Origin: Vandammella animalimorsus
GTDB taxonomy: Bacteria > Pseudomonadota > Gammaproteobacteria > Burkholderiales > Burkholderiaceae_C
Assembly (NCBI RefSeq): GCF_002285285.1
Contig: NZ_NSJF01000004.1
Coordinates: 186,001 to 250,000 of the forward strand
Length of the DNA: 64,000 nucleotides
Direction: 5' to 3'
Shown here: one piece after another, positions 1-8,445 of the stretch
Position numbering within the stretch: position 1 is the first letter of the stretch
Layout: the number at the start of each line of letters is the position of its first letter
The notes under the pieces: generated by a model
Told to the model about the DNA's origin: nothing
Seen by the model: only the letters and a program-made list of their open reading frames with translations
The model's database searches: none
Position numbers and translations under genes: made by a program

Positions 1-555
1 CAGCAGGTAGTGGCGCGGCATCAGATGGCCGGAGGTGGAGCTTTGCGAGCCAAAGGCCAGCGTGCGGCCCTTGAGATCGGCCAGCGACTCGATGCCGCTG
101 CCCGCGCGCGTGATGAACACCGAGCGGAACTGCGCGTCCTCCTGGCGCTGCACCAGCGGCACGGCCTTGCCCTGCGAGCGCTGCTGCGCTTGCACGAAGG
201 TAAAGCCGCCAAACCAGGCCAGATCCACCTTGCGATTGGCCAGGGTCTCCACGGCGGCGGCGTAATCGGTCACCGGCGTCCACTGCACCGCCATGCCCAG
301 CTCCTGCTGCAGGTATTGGCCCAGGGGCTCGAACTTGCGCGCCAGCTCGGTGGGCGACTCGTCGGGAATGGCCGTCACGCGCAACACCTGCTGCGCATGT
401 GCGCCCACTGCCGCCAAGCCCAGCACGGCCGCCAGGCCCAGGCCACGCACCCAGCCACCCAGCGCACGACTGGCGCGACGCGCCAGGCCGGCACGGGTTG
501 CGGAAAAGTGAAAAACAGACCCAGACGCAGCTGGGTTTGGCGCTTGCTCAGCCAT
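1..555 (-). CDS. ABC transporter periplasmic substrate-binding protein, PhnD/selenate-type (3' part outside window)
   Basis: Only the N-terminal 185 codons are present; the gene runs off the left edge. The translation starts with a basic stretch and a hydrophobic segment ending in AVGAHAQQ, a good Sec signal peptide of about 50 residues. The mature start reads VLRVTAIPDESPTEL, followed by DLAWFGGFTFVQA and GSQSSTSGHLMPR. These are hallmarks of the phosphate/phosphite/phosphonate binding-protein family. The spacing and wording resemble the branch labelled putative selenate ABC transporter substrate-binding protein, although the true ligand cannot be read from this fragment. It should act in the periplasm and deliver an oxyanion to an inner-membrane permease encoded to the left. 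The start is the ATG ahead of AEQAPNP; the gene is divergent from the exporter gene to its right. Confidence 0.8.
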   Translation of the reverse strand, partial: MAEQAPNPAASGSVFHFSATRAGLARRASRALGGWVRGLGLAAVLGLAAVGAHAQQVLRVTAIPDESPTELARKFEPLGQYLQQELGMAVQWTPVTDYAAAVETLANRKVDLAWFGGFTFVQAQQRSQGKAVPLVQRQEDAQFRSVFITRAGSGIESLADLKGRTLAFGSQSSTSGHLMPRHYLL

Positions 556-624
556 CTGCACACCCCTTCAAAAATGGCAAGACAAGGCCGACACGAAACC
601 ACGCGGCGATTCGTGCAGCCCCTC

Positions 625-656
625 CGAAAGGGCGCGATTGTAGCTGCGCCCTTTCG
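625..656. promoter_or_regulatory. Perfect 11-bp inverted repeat overlapping a TACAAT -10-like box
   Basis: CGAAAGGGCGC at 625-635 is the exact reverse complement of GCGCCCTTTCG at 646-656, with a 10-nt spacer. The spacer contains ATTGTA (637-642), which on the minus strand is TACAAT, a plausible -10 hexamer for the substrate-binding protein gene that starts at 555. No convincing -35 is visible. The symmetry around a -10 suggests an operator or a stable hairpin at the transcript start; this is inference. Confidence 0.35.
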
Positions 657-784
657 GCGCTTTGGCGCCTTCCACAGGGGCTGTGGCTGTGCGCTGGCCT
701 GCGGGTTTTCGGCATTGGCAGCGCAGCACAGACGGCGGCATGGTGGCAGCCTTGCCGTATGAAACCCACAGAGAAATCCTGCCC

Positions 785-1687
785 ATGCCCTACTACCTTT
801 TGCTGTCACTGGCCGCCGTGTTCTGGGGCGGCAACTACGTCGTGGGCCGGGTGCTGGTGGCGGGCATCGACCCCATGCTGCTCTCGGCCCTGCGCTGGGC
901 TGGCACGGCGCTGCTGCTCAGCCTGGTGTTCGGGCGGCGCGTGCTGGCCGAGTGGCCGCGCAGCGCCAGCGATTGGGGGCGTCTGGCCTTTCTGGCGGCG
1001 CTGGGGCAGATCGCCTTTCCGGTCACGCTGTACCTGGCCTTGCAGACTGTGACCTCCGTGCGCAGCGCCATCTACATGGCCGCCTCGCCCTGCATCGTGA
1101 TGCTGCTGGGCCGGCTGTTCTTCGGCGATGCGTTGCGCCCGCGCGCGCTGCTGGGCATTGCCGTGAGCACGCTGGGCGTGCTGCTGATTCTCTCCAAAGG
1201 CCATCTGCCCAGCCTGCTGGCGCAAGGGGCGCTGGCGCGCGGCGACCTGTGGGCCATGGCGGCGGTGCTGAGCTGGGCGGTGTACTGCACCTTTTTGCGC
1301 ATCCGGCCCAAGGCGCTGTCCAGCGAGAGCTTCGTCACCCTCTCATCCTGGCTGGGGGCGCTGGCGCTGCTGCCCGCCGCCTGGCCGGCGCTGCTGGCGG
1401 CCTGGCAGCCCGGCGGCGGCTGGCCCTGGGGCGCGGCGCAGGCGCTGGGCCTGGCCTATCTGGTGATCTTCCCCTCCTGGCTGGCCTATGTGTTCTGGAG
1501 CCGGGGCGTGGCCGCCGTGGGCGCAGCGCGCGCCGACGTGTTCACGCACCTCATCCCCCTGAGCGGCGGGCTGATGGGCATCGCCCTCCTGAACGAGCCC
1601 TTCATGCACTACCACCTGGCCGCCGCACTGTGCATTCTGGCCGGGCTCGCACTGTGCCAATGGGACAAGGCAAGGCACACGCCTTGA
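785..1687 (+). CDS. EamA/DMT-family exporter
   Basis: The 300-residue product is almost entirely hydrophobic and shows the two internally related halves of about five membrane segments each that define the EamA (drug/metabolite transporter) family. The first helix contains the typical FWGGNYVVGR and the first half has PMLLSALRW; the second half carries SWAVYCTFLRIRP and YLVIFPSWLAYVFW. Such proteins export amino acids, nucleosides or other metabolites across the inner membrane; the substrate is not predictable. The start is the ATG of PYYLLLSLAAVFWGG; an upstream in-frame extension to 662 reads as non-family sequence and is left out. It is divergent from the gene at 1-555 and convergent with lon. 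Confidence 0.85.
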   Translation: MPYYLLLSLAAVFWGGNYVVGRVLVAGIDPMLLSALRWAGTALLLSLVFGRRVLAEWPRSASDWGRLAFLAALGQIAFPVTLYLALQTVTSVRSAIYMAASPCIVMLLGRLFFGDALRPRALLGIAVSTLGVLLILSKGHLPSLLAQGALARGDLWAMAAVLSWAVYCTFLRIRPKALSSESFVTLSSWLGALALLPAAWPALLAAWQPGGGWPWGAAQALGLAYLVIFPSWLAYVFWSRGVAAVGAARADVFTHLIPLSGGLMGIALLNEPFMHYHLAAALCILAGLALCQWDKARHTP

Positions 1688-1790
1688 AAGCCAGCCAGGC
1701 AGCCATCGCAGCGATGGCCCGCCGGACAGAGCCCCCCCCTTCTGCCTGTGCCGGCGCTGGGCCTGCGCACCGACCCAAAACACCCAAAGC

Positions 1791-1821
1791 AAAAGGCCCG
1801 CAGGGCTTGCCATGCGGGCCT
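1791..1821 (-). terminator. Rho-independent terminator of lon
   Basis: AGGCCCGCA (1794-1802) pairs with TGCGGGCCT (1813-1821) around a 10-nt loop. On the minus strand the hairpin is followed by TTTTGCTTT. It lies 23 bp beyond the lon stop codon and also in the convergent gap with the EamA gene. Confidence 0.8.
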
Positions 1822-1844
1822 GTGCAAGCAACCAGAATCGACAC

Positions 1845-4313
1845 TCAGTGCGAGACGATGTCGATCATCCCGCCGCCGGCCGCGCCCTGCTCGGCCGCCG
1901 CGCTGGCCGTGGCTGGCAATGCGGCGGCGGCGGCCACCTCGTCCTCGGACAGCGGCGTGGGCTGGCGCACCAGGGCGTGCTGCAACACCTGATCGAACCA
2001 CTTGACCGGGATGATCTCCAGGCCGTTCTTCACGTTCTCGGGGATTTCCTGCAAATCCTTGACGTTCTCCTCGGGGATCAGCACCGTCTTGATGCCGCCG
2101 CGCAGCGCAGCCAGCAGCTTTTCCTTCAAGCCGCCGATGATGGTGACCTCGCCGCGCAGCGTGATCTCACCGGTCATGGCCACGTCGGCGCGCACCGGGA
2201 TGCCCGTCAGCGCCGAGACGAAGGCCGTGGCCATGGCCGCGCCAGCGCTGGGGCCATCCTTGGGCGTGGCGCCATCGGGCACGTGGATGTGGATGTCCTT
2301 TTTCTCGAACACCTGCGGCGCAATGCCCAGCTGCAGCGCGCGGCTGCGCACCACGGTGCGCGCGGCCTCGACCGATTCCTTCATCACGTCGCCCAGTGAA
2401 CCGGTGCGCGTGACGTTGCCCTTGCCGGGCATGGTCTGGGCCTCGATGGTCAGCAAGTCGCCGCCGACTTCGGTCCAGGCCAGACCGACGACCTGGCCGA
2501 TCTGGTCGTCCTTCTCGGCGCGGCCGTAGGTGAACTTGCGCACGCCCAGGAACTCGGCCAGGTTCTGTGCCGTGACCTGCACGGGCGCTTGCATCTGCTT
2601 GAGCTGGATGCCTTTGACGGCCTTGCGGCAAATGCGCGAGATTTCGCGTTCGAGCGAACGCACGCCGGCCTCGCGCGTGTAGTAGCGCACGATGTCGCGG
2701 ATGGCGGCTTCGCTCACCTCCAGCTCGCCGGGCTGGATGCCGTTGTTCTTGACCTGCTTGGGCAGCAGGTAGCGCTGGGCGATGTGGAATTTCTCGTCCT
2801 CGGTGTAGCCCGAGAGGCGGATGACTTCCATGCGGTCGAGCAGCGCCGGCGGGATGTTCATGCTGTTGGAGGTGGCCACGAACATCACGTCCGAGAGGTC
2901 GAAATCGACCTCGGCGTAGTGGTCGGAGAAGCTGTTGTTCTGCTCCGGATCGAGCACTTCCAGCAGCGCGCTGGAGGGATCGCCGCGGAAGTCGGCGCCG
3001 AGCTTGTCGATCTCGTCGAGCAAAAACAGCGGGTTGCGCGTGCCGACCTTGCTGAGGTTTTGCAGGATCTTGCCGGGCATGGCGCCGATGTAGGTGCGGC
3101 GGTGGCCGCGGATTTCGGCCTCGTCGCGCATGCCGCCCAGGGCCATGCGCACGTACTTGCGGCCCGTGGCCTTGGCGATGGACTGGCCCAGCGAGGTTTT
3201 GCCCACGCCGGGCGGGCCCACCAGGCAGAGAATGGGCGACTTGACCTTGTCCACGCGCTGCTGCACGGCCAGGTGCTCCAGGATGCGCTCCTTGACCTTC
3301 TCCAGGCCGTAGTGGTCCTCGTTGAGGATCTTCTCGGCCAGCTGCAGGTTTTTCTTGATCTTGGTCTTCTTGGACCAGGGCAGGCCAGCGAGCACGTCCA
3401 GGTAATTGCGCACCACCGAGGCCTCGGCCGACATGGGCGACATGAGCTTGAGCTTTTTCAGCTCGGCCTCGGCCTTCTTGCGCGCCTCGGCGCTCATCTT
3501 GGCGCTGTCGAGTTTCTTCTCCAGCTCCTCGATGTCGGCTCCGTCCTCGCCCTCGCCCAGCTCCTTCTGGATGGCCTTGACCTGCTCGTTGAGGTAGAAG
3601 TCGCGCTGGTTCTTCTCCATCTGGCGCTTGACGCGGCTGCGGATGCGCTTGTCGATCTGCAGGATGTCCACTTCGGCATTGAGCTGCTGCAGCAGCGCCT
3701 CCAGGCGCTGGCCCACGTCCAGGGTTTCGAGCAGGGCCTGCTTGGCTTCGAGCTTGGCCGGCAGGTGCGCCATGATGGTGTCGGCCAGGCGGCTGGCGTC
3801 GTCGATTCCGGCGATGGAGGCGGCAATGTCCTGCGGGATTTTCTTGTTGAGCTTGGCGTACTGCTCGAACTGCTGCATCACGGCGCGGCGCAGGGCTTCG
3901 AGCTCCTGCTGCGGCGCCTGGGGCGCATCGGCGCGCAGCACGCTGGCCTGGGCCTGGAAGTGCGATTCGAGCTCGGTCACGTCGTGCAGGCGCACGCGCT
4001 CCTGCCCCTCGACCAGCACCTTCACGGTGCCATCGGGCAGCTTGAGCATTTGCACGATGCCCGCAGTGCAGCCAATCTCGAACAGGTCTTCGGCCTTGGG
4101 CTCATCCAGCGAGGCCGATTTCTGCGACACCAGCACGATGCGCCGCTGCTGGCCCATGGCCAGCTCCAGCGCCTTGATGCTCTTGGCCCGGCCAACGAAC
4201 AGCGGCACCACCATGCCGGGGAACACGACCACATCCCGCAGCGGCAGCAGCGGCAGGGTGTCTTCACCAGGGGTCTGGTCGTCAACGGACAGGGGATTGG
4301 TTTGGTCGGTCAT
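1845..4313 (-). CDS. lon: ATP-dependent Lon protease
   Basis: The 822-residue protein has the full LonA layout: an N-terminal substrate-binding LON domain (about 20-215), a coiled-coil-rich linker, an AAA+ ATPase with Walker A GPPGVGKTS (Lys372) and LLDEIDKLG as Walker B, and a C-terminal serine protease domain. The catalytic Ser is in DGPSAGAA (Ser689) and the partner Lys is in GGLKEKLLAA (730-732). It is a homohexameric cytoplasmic protease that degrades misfolded proteins and short-lived regulators. Length and motifs are complete, with no sign of damage. AGGA lies a few bases before the ATG. An upstream sigma32-like promoter agrees with lon being a heat-shock gene. Confidence 0.97.
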   Translation of the reverse strand: MTDQTNPLSVDDQTPGEDTLPLLPLRDVVVFPGMVVPLFVGRAKSIKALELAMGQQRRIVLVSQKSASLDEPKAEDLFEIGCTAGIVQMLKLPDGTVKVLVEGQERVRLHDVTELESHFQAQASVLRADAPQAPQQELEALRRAVMQQFEQYAKLNKKIPQDIAASIAGIDDASRLADTIMAHLPAKLEAKQALLETLDVGQRLEALLQQLNAEVDILQIDKRIRSRVKRQMEKNQRDFYLNEQVKAIQKELGEGEDGADIEELEKKLDSAKMSAEARKKAEAELKKLKLMSPMSAEASVVRNYLDVLAGLPWSKKTKIKKNLQLAEKILNEDHYGLEKVKERILEHLAVQQRVDKVKSPILCLVGPPGVGKTSLGQSIAKATGRKYVRMALGGMRDEAEIRGHRRTYIGAMPGKILQNLSKVGTRNPLFLLDEIDKLGADFRGDPSSALLEVLDPEQNNSFSDHYAEVDFDLSDVMFVATSNSMNIPPALLDRMEVIRLSGYTEDEKFHIAQRYLLPKQVKNNGIQPGELEVSEAAIRDIVRYYTREAGVRSLEREISRICRKAVKGIQLKQMQAPVQVTAQNLAEFLGVRKFTYGRAEKDDQIGQVVGLAWTEVGGDLLTIEAQTMPGKGNVTRTGSLGDVMKESVEAARTVVRSRALQLGIAPQVFEKKDIHIHVPDGATPKDGPSAGAAMATAFVSALTGIPVRADVAMTGEITLRGEVTIIGGLKEKLLAALRGGIKTVLIPEENVKDLQEIPENVKNGLEIIPVKWFDQVLQHALVRQPTPLSEDEVAAAAALPATASAAAEQGAAGGGMIDIVSH

Positions 4314-4326
4314 GGCATTCCTTCAC

Positions 4327-4379
4327 GCAGCCCAAAGGGCAAGTGGGCTGCACATAAGGGCATTGTGGCCTGTTTCAAG
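4327..4379 (-). promoter_or_regulatory. Sigma32-like (heat-shock) promoter of lon with adjacent inverted repeat
   Basis: On the minus strand CTTGAAA (4373-4379) is followed after 13 bp by CCTTATGT (4352-4359). This fits the heat-shock sigma factor pattern CTTGAAA, 13-17 bp, CCCCATNT with two mismatches in the -10. Transcription would start near 4345, about 30 bp before the lon ATG. GCAGCCCA (4327-4334) and TGGGCTGC (4344-4351) form a perfect 8-bp inverted repeat at the predicted start, possibly a 5' hairpin or a binding site. Confidence 0.6.
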
Positions 4380-4406
4380 CGCTTTGCGGCGGCTGGCCCG
4401 GTCGGT

Positions 4407-5258
4407 TCAGCCTGGGGTCTGCGCGGCCTCGCAGCGCACCTGCAGCAGCTCGCGCTGCGCCAGGCTGGCGCAGCCAAAGCGCATGGCGCTCAGGCAGCCG
4501 CCCCAGACGCAGCCGGTATCCAGCGCCAGCACCTTGTCGCGGTCCTGCAGGCCCAGCGTGGACCAGTGGCCAAAGGCGATCATGGTATCGGCGCTGGCGC
4601 GCCAGGGCACGTCGAACCAGGGCACGCAGTCCTCGGGCGCGTGGGCGGCGCTTTCGCTGCTGCTGAAGTCCATGCGCCCCTCGCGCAGCGTGCAAAAGCG
4701 CAACCGCGTCAGCGCATTGACGATGGCGCGCAGCCGGTCGGCGCCTTGCAGGGCATCGTCCCACACATCGGGGGTGTTGCCATACATGCTGTGCATGAAG
4801 TCGATGCAGCGGGGCTCGTCGCGCAGCACGGCCTCGACCTCGGCGGCCAGCGCCAGCGCCTGCCGGGCCGTCCACTGCGGCAGCACGCCGGCGTGCACCA
4901 GCAGCAACGGCTCGTCCAGGCTGTCCACCCAGCGCGCCAGCGGCTGGTGGCGCAGCCAGTGCAGCATGGCCTGGGCATCGGGGGCCTTGAGCACCTGGCC
5001 CAGGGTGTCGCGCTTGTTTTTCTTGCGCGCCTTGTAGTGCCGCGCCAGCAGGTGCAGGTCGTGGTTGCCGAGGATGGCCGAGATGGCCCCATCGGCGGCC
5101 ATGCAGCGGCGCAGCACGGCGGCCGATTCGGGGCCACGGTTGACCAGATCGCCCAGCAGATAGGCATGGTCGCGGCTGGGGGAAAAGCCGGCCTGATCCA
5201 GCAGCCGCTGCAGGGCGCTGTCGCAGCCCTGGATGTCACCGATGCAATAAATCGCCAT
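4407..5258 (-). CDS. apaH: Bis(5'-nucleosyl)-tetraphosphatase, symmetrical
   Basis: This 283-residue enzyme hydrolyses diadenosine tetraphosphate to two ADP in the cytoplasm. The metallophosphatase signature is complete: GDIQG (7-11), GDLVNRGPES (36-45) and GNHD (64-67), then LVHAGVLPQW and a C-terminal FGHWSTLGL with ALDTGCVWGG. These match ApaH in order and spacing, and the length is usual. It starts at the ATG of AIYCIGDIQG. In many proteobacteria apaH sits elsewhere (next to ksgA/pdxA); here it stands alone, upstream of lon on the same strand with a 93-bp gap that carries the lon promoter, so it is probably a separate transcription unit. Confidence 0.95.
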   Translation of the reverse strand: MAIYCIGDIQGCDSALQRLLDQAGFSPSRDHAYLLGDLVNRGPESAAVLRRCMAADGAISAILGNHDLHLLARHYKARKKNKRDTLGQVLKAPDAQAMLHWLRHQPLARWVDSLDEPLLLVHAGVLPQWTARQALALAAEVEAVLRDEPRCIDFMHSMYGNTPDVWDDALQGADRLRAIVNALTRLRFCTLREGRMDFSSSESAAHAPEDCVPWFDVPWRASADTMIAFGHWSTLGLQDRDKVLALDTGCVWGGCLSAMRFGCASLAQRELLQVRCEAAQTPG

Positions 5259-5292
5259 GGGCTCGTGTCCTTATTGATTGGGCAGATCAGGC

Positions 5293-5463
5293 CCTCAGAA
5301 CCTGTTCAAAGTCTCAGTGCGAGTGGGCAAGAAGCGGTTTGGGATGGGCTGCAAGGCGCAAAACGCAGCCATAGCTGGGGCTATGGCGAGGCTTTGCAAC
5401 GCGGCAGACCGCCCAAATCCGCTTGATTGCACACCGCGCAGAGATTTTGAACAGGTTCTCAGG
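5293..5463. repeat. Dispersed repeat, full copy A (171 bp, inverted ends)
   Basis: The left end (5293-5315) and the right end (5441-5463) are inverted repeats of each other over 23 bp with two mismatches; the shared core is AGAACCTGTTCAAA. Inside lie a GCGAGTGGGCAAGAAGCG block, a GGCTGCAAGGCGCAAAAC block and a small palindrome CCATAG-6-CTATGG. The element fills most of the apaH-glnS gap. The TGA stop of glnS (5459-5461) lies inside the right end. A second full copy lies at 43482-43655. No ORF or transposase is inside, so it looks like a non-autonomous MITE-like or REP-like element. Confidence 0.8.
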
Positions 5464-7339
5464 CCTTCCAGCCGTCCTTGAGGCCGCAGGCGCGGTTGAG
5501 CACCAGCACGGGCGCATCGGCCGGGCTGTGGCGATCGCGCACGAAGTAGCCCAGGCGCTCGAACTGCCAGGGCCGGGGCTCGGCGCCTTCGGCCTGCAGG
5601 GCCTGGCGCAACCCGGCTTCCACGTAGCCGTGGGCCACGTGCAGGCTGTGCGGGTTGAGCTCCTCGGCCAGCTCGGCCTGGCCGGGGTGCTCGGCCTGGA
5701 ACAGGCGCTCGTACAGGCGGAACTCGGCCGCTGCGCCGTCGTGCGCACCCACCCAGCCGATCACGCCCTTGACCTTGACGCTGTCCGCGCCGGGCGTGCC
5801 GCTCTTGGTGTCGGGGATGACTTCGGCCAGCACTTTGGTGACGCGGCCATTGGCGTCTTGCTCAAAGCCGGTGCATTGCACGACGTAGCCGTATTTGAGG
5901 CGCACTTTGTTGCCTTCCTTGGGCTGGCCGTCGCCGCCGGTGTGCGGCGGGTACAGGCGGCGAAAGCCTTTGCTGGGCACGGCCATGAAGTCTTCGCGCT
6001 CGATCCAGCTCTCGCGCCCGAGGGTGAACTGGCGCTGGCCAGCGGCCTCGTCGTGCGGGTTCAGCGGGGCCTGGCAAGGCTCCAGGTGGCCCGCGCCAAA
6101 GAGGGCGTCCCAGTTGGTGAGTTCGAGCTTGAGCGGATCGAGCACGGCCAGGGCGCGCGGGGCGATGGGGTCGAGCACATCGCGCAGCGCGCCTTCCAGC
6201 GCGGAGTAGTCGATCCAGCCGCCGGCCTTGGAGATGCCCGAGCGCTCGCAAAAGAGCTTGAGCGCCTCGGGCGTGTAGCCGCGCCGGCGCAGCCCGGCCA
6301 GGGTGGGCATGCGCGGGTCGTCCCAGCCGTCCACGTGGCCTTCTTCCACCAACTGGCGCAGGCGGCGCTTGCTGGTGATGACGTGGGTGAGGTTCAGGCG
6401 CGCAAATTCGTACTGGCGCGGCGGGGGACTTTGCAGCAGGCCGCCTTCACAGAGGCGCTCAAGCAGCCAGTCGTAGAACGGGCGCTGGTCTTCAAACTCC
6501 AGCGTGCAAAAGCTGTGGGTGATTTGCTCCAGCGCGTCCTCGATGGGGTGGGCAAAGGTGTACATGGGGTAAATGCACCATTTGTCGCCCGTGTTGTGGT
6601 GGGTGGCGCGGCGGATGCGGTAGATGGCCGGGTCGCGCATGTTGATGTTGGGGCTGGCCATGTCGATCTTGGCGCGCAGCACCATGCTGCCATCGGGGTG
6701 CTGGCCATTGCGCATCTCGCGAAAGCGCGCCAGGTTCTCGGCCGGGCTGCGGTCGCGCCAGGGGCTGTTGACGCCAGGCGTGCCAAAGTCGCCGCGGTTG
6801 GCGCGCATTTGCTCGGGCGTTTGCTCGTCCACGTAGGCGTGCCCGGCTTCGATCAGGTACTCGGCGGCACGGTACATGAAGTCGAAATAATCGCTGGCGT
6901 AATACACATGCGGCTGCACCACGCCGGGCTGGCCGGGCACGTCGGCATAGCCGGTGTCGTAGCCCAGCCACTGCACCAGCTCGCGGATGGAATCGACGTA
7001 TTCCTGCTCTTCCTTCTCGGGGTTGGTGTCGTCAAAGCGCAGGTGGCAAGCGCCGCCGTAGGCCTGTGCCAGCGAGAAGTTCAGCCAGATGCTTTTGGCA
7101 TGGCCCAGGTGCAAATAGCCGTTGGGCTCGGGCGGAAAGCGCATGCGCACCGGCGCTGGATCGGCCATGCCTGCCGCATGGTGCGCGCCATCGCCCGGGC
7201 TGCCGCCCCAGCGGCGCTGGGCGTAGGTGCCTTGCGCCAGATCGTGCTCAATGGCCTGGCGCAGAAAGTTGCTGGGTTTGGCCTCTGCGCCCTCGTTCTG
7301 CACGGGCGCAGCGCTTTCAGGGGTAGTGGATGTGTTCAT
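5459..7339 (-). CDS. glnS: Glutaminyl-tRNA synthetase
   Basis: The 626-residue product charges tRNA-Gln with glutamine. The class I signatures are present: the HIGH-type PEPNGYLHLGHA (about 70-81) and the KMSKS-type VITSKRRL (about 320-327), plus RFDDTNPEKEEQEYVDSI typical of GlnRS. The C-terminal anticodon-binding beta-barrels follow. The start is the ATG of NTSTTPESAAPV; the longer reading upstream is low-complexity. A short Gly/His/Ala stretch (GGSPGDGAHHAAGM, about 45-58) precedes the catalytic core and looks like a lineage-specific insertion. The stop codon is embedded in the inverted end of a dispersed repeat. A TACAAT box lies on the minus strand at 7348-7353, only about 10 bp upstream of the ATG. 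Confidence 0.96.
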   Translation of the reverse strand: MNTSTTPESAAPVQNEGAEAKPSNFLRQAIEHDLAQGTYAQRRWGGSPGDGAHHAAGMADPAPVRMRFPPEPNGYLHLGHAKSIWLNFSLAQAYGGACHLRFDDTNPEKEEQEYVDSIRELVQWLGYDTGYADVPGQPGVVQPHVYYASDYFDFMYRAAEYLIEAGHAYVDEQTPEQMRANRGDFGTPGVNSPWRDRSPAENLARFREMRNGQHPDGSMVLRAKIDMASPNINMRDPAIYRIRRATHHNTGDKWCIYPMYTFAHPIEDALEQITHSFCTLEFEDQRPFYDWLLERLCEGGLLQSPPPRQYEFARLNLTHVITSKRRLRQLVEEGHVDGWDDPRMPTLAGLRRRGYTPEALKLFCERSGISKAGGWIDYSALEGALRDVLDPIAPRALAVLDPLKLELTNWDALFGAGHLEPCQAPLNPHDEAAGQRQFTLGRESWIEREDFMAVPSKGFRRLYPPHTGGDGQPKEGNKVRLKYGYVVQCTGFEQDANGRVTKVLAEVIPDTKSGTPGADSVKVKGVIGWVGAHDGAAAEFRLYERLFQAEHPGQAELAEELNPHSLHVAHGYVEAGLRQALQAEGAEPRPWQFERLGYFVRDRHSPADAPVLVLNRACGLKDGWKA

Positions 7340-7450
7340 AGGCGCCGATTGTAGGGACGGCGCCCGCGTTGCCGCGCCTGGCGAGGGAGCGAAATTTCGC
7401 CCAGGCACCAGGCCGTGGCGCTGCTCGCCGCCAGGCGCCATGCCGGCTTT

Positions 7451-7687
7451 TCATGGCCCGCTGCCGGTCGTCCAGGCCACCAGCTTCACCACCAGCGGGC
7501 GCACCGCCAGCAGGCTGATGAAGGCAATCGGCCAGGTGATGAGGTAGGAGCGGCCCAGGCGCGCCAGATAGGCCGCATCCACGCCGGTGTTGAGCGCCAC
7601 CAGCACGCCGCTGACGATCAGCACCATGATGGCCGAGGCGTAGAAGGAAAAGGCAATGCCTGCGTAATTCTTCGGCAACTTCTTCAT
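7451..7687 (-). CDS. DUF2798-type small inner-membrane protein
   Basis: A 78-residue protein with two predicted membrane helices (about 12-34 and 47-66). It reads KLPKNYAGIAFSFYASAIMVLIVSG, then LITWPIAFISLLAVRPLVVKL. The pattern, with a short loop of charged and polar residues between the helices, matches DUF2798 proteins. Their function is not known. The ATG overlaps the stop codon of the upstream gene by ATGA, so the two are translationally coupled. Confidence 0.75.
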   Translation of the reverse strand: MKKLPKNYAGIAFSFYASAIMVLIVSGVLVALNTGVDAAYLARLGRSYLITWPIAFISLLAVRPLVVKLVAWTTGSGP

Positions 7688-8337
7688 GGCTGCCCCCGCT
7701 GCGACAGCCAATCGTCATGCAGCCATTTTTCCGTTTGTCGCTTGCCGGGGAAATTCAGCCACACGATGTCGCGCTCGAACACAATGGGCCGGCCCTGCGC
7801 ACCGACGATGACCCAGAACCAGCGCCCATCGCTGCGGTTGCGCATCTTCACCTTCATGCCGCGCAGCTTGTGCGGCTGGCCGCCCTTGAGCACGGTTTCA
7901 TCGTGCGGCCTGATCCAGTGCAGCTCGCGCTTGCCCAGTAAATCAGGGGCATGGGCCTGCAAAAAAGCCTCGGCCACCGCCTGGGCCTGAGCCCTGCCGG
8001 GCAATGGGGCATCGGCGTCTGGCAGGCGCATGTCGGCAAAGCCTTGCAGATGGCCCTTGGGCGACCACAGCAGGCTGACATGCTCGCCGCCCAGTGCAAG
8101 GGACGGCTGTGCCTGCCAGCGAATCAGCTCGGCGCTTTCACCATCGACCGACACGCAGCGCCGCAGCACTTCGTGATGGCCCTCAGGCACAAAGGACGCC
8201 ACAAATCCTTGCATGGCCGGTGTGTAGGCATCGGGCACGGCATGCAGGCCGCAAGCCACGGGGCTTGCGGGCGCATCTGCCGCCACTTGGCAGGCCAGGC
8301 ACAGGCCCGCCGCCCAACAAAACCAAGGTTTTTTCAT
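7684..8337 (-). CDS. Secreted protein of unknown function
   Basis: 217 residues with a clear signal peptide (MKKPWFCWAAGLCLACQVAADA, cleavage near residue 21). The mature part has two Cys residues early (VACGL and LRRCVS), a central stretch rich in Leu/Ala and a conserved-looking C-terminal half with RNRSDGRWFWVIVGAQGRPIVFERDIVWLNFPGKRQTEKWLHDDWL. I do not recognise the family. It forms a two-gene operon with the DUF2798 membrane gene by a 4-bp overlap and is divergent from a LysR regulator, which could control it. Confidence 0.7.
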   Translation of the reverse strand: MKKPWFCWAAGLCLACQVAADAPASPVACGLHAVPDAYTPAMQGFVASFVPEGHHEVLRRCVSVDGESAELIRWQAQPSLALGGEHVSLLWSPKGHLQGFADMRLPDADAPLPGRAQAQAVAEAFLQAHAPDLLGKRELHWIRPHDETVLKGGQPHKLRGMKVKMRNRSDGRWFWVIVGAQGRPIVFERDIVWLNFPGKRQTEKWLHDDWLSQRGQP

Positions 8338-8445
8338 CGTTCAGCCTCCGCAGTCATGAAACACGCAGGGCAGTGTGCAGTGATCGTTTTTCAAATAAAA
8401 CAAGTTAAATTGGCAATCGTTGATGATTTTTTCGCAGTGAACCAC

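Noticed and set aside
2589-5426. Long open reading frame of 945 codons on the plus strand
   Set aside because: It runs antisense through lon and apaH; high GC keeps the opposite strand open and the translation is His/Leu/Gln-rich without family features.
5423-7354. 643-codon plus-strand frame
   Set aside because: Antisense of glnS; low-complexity translation and no start context.
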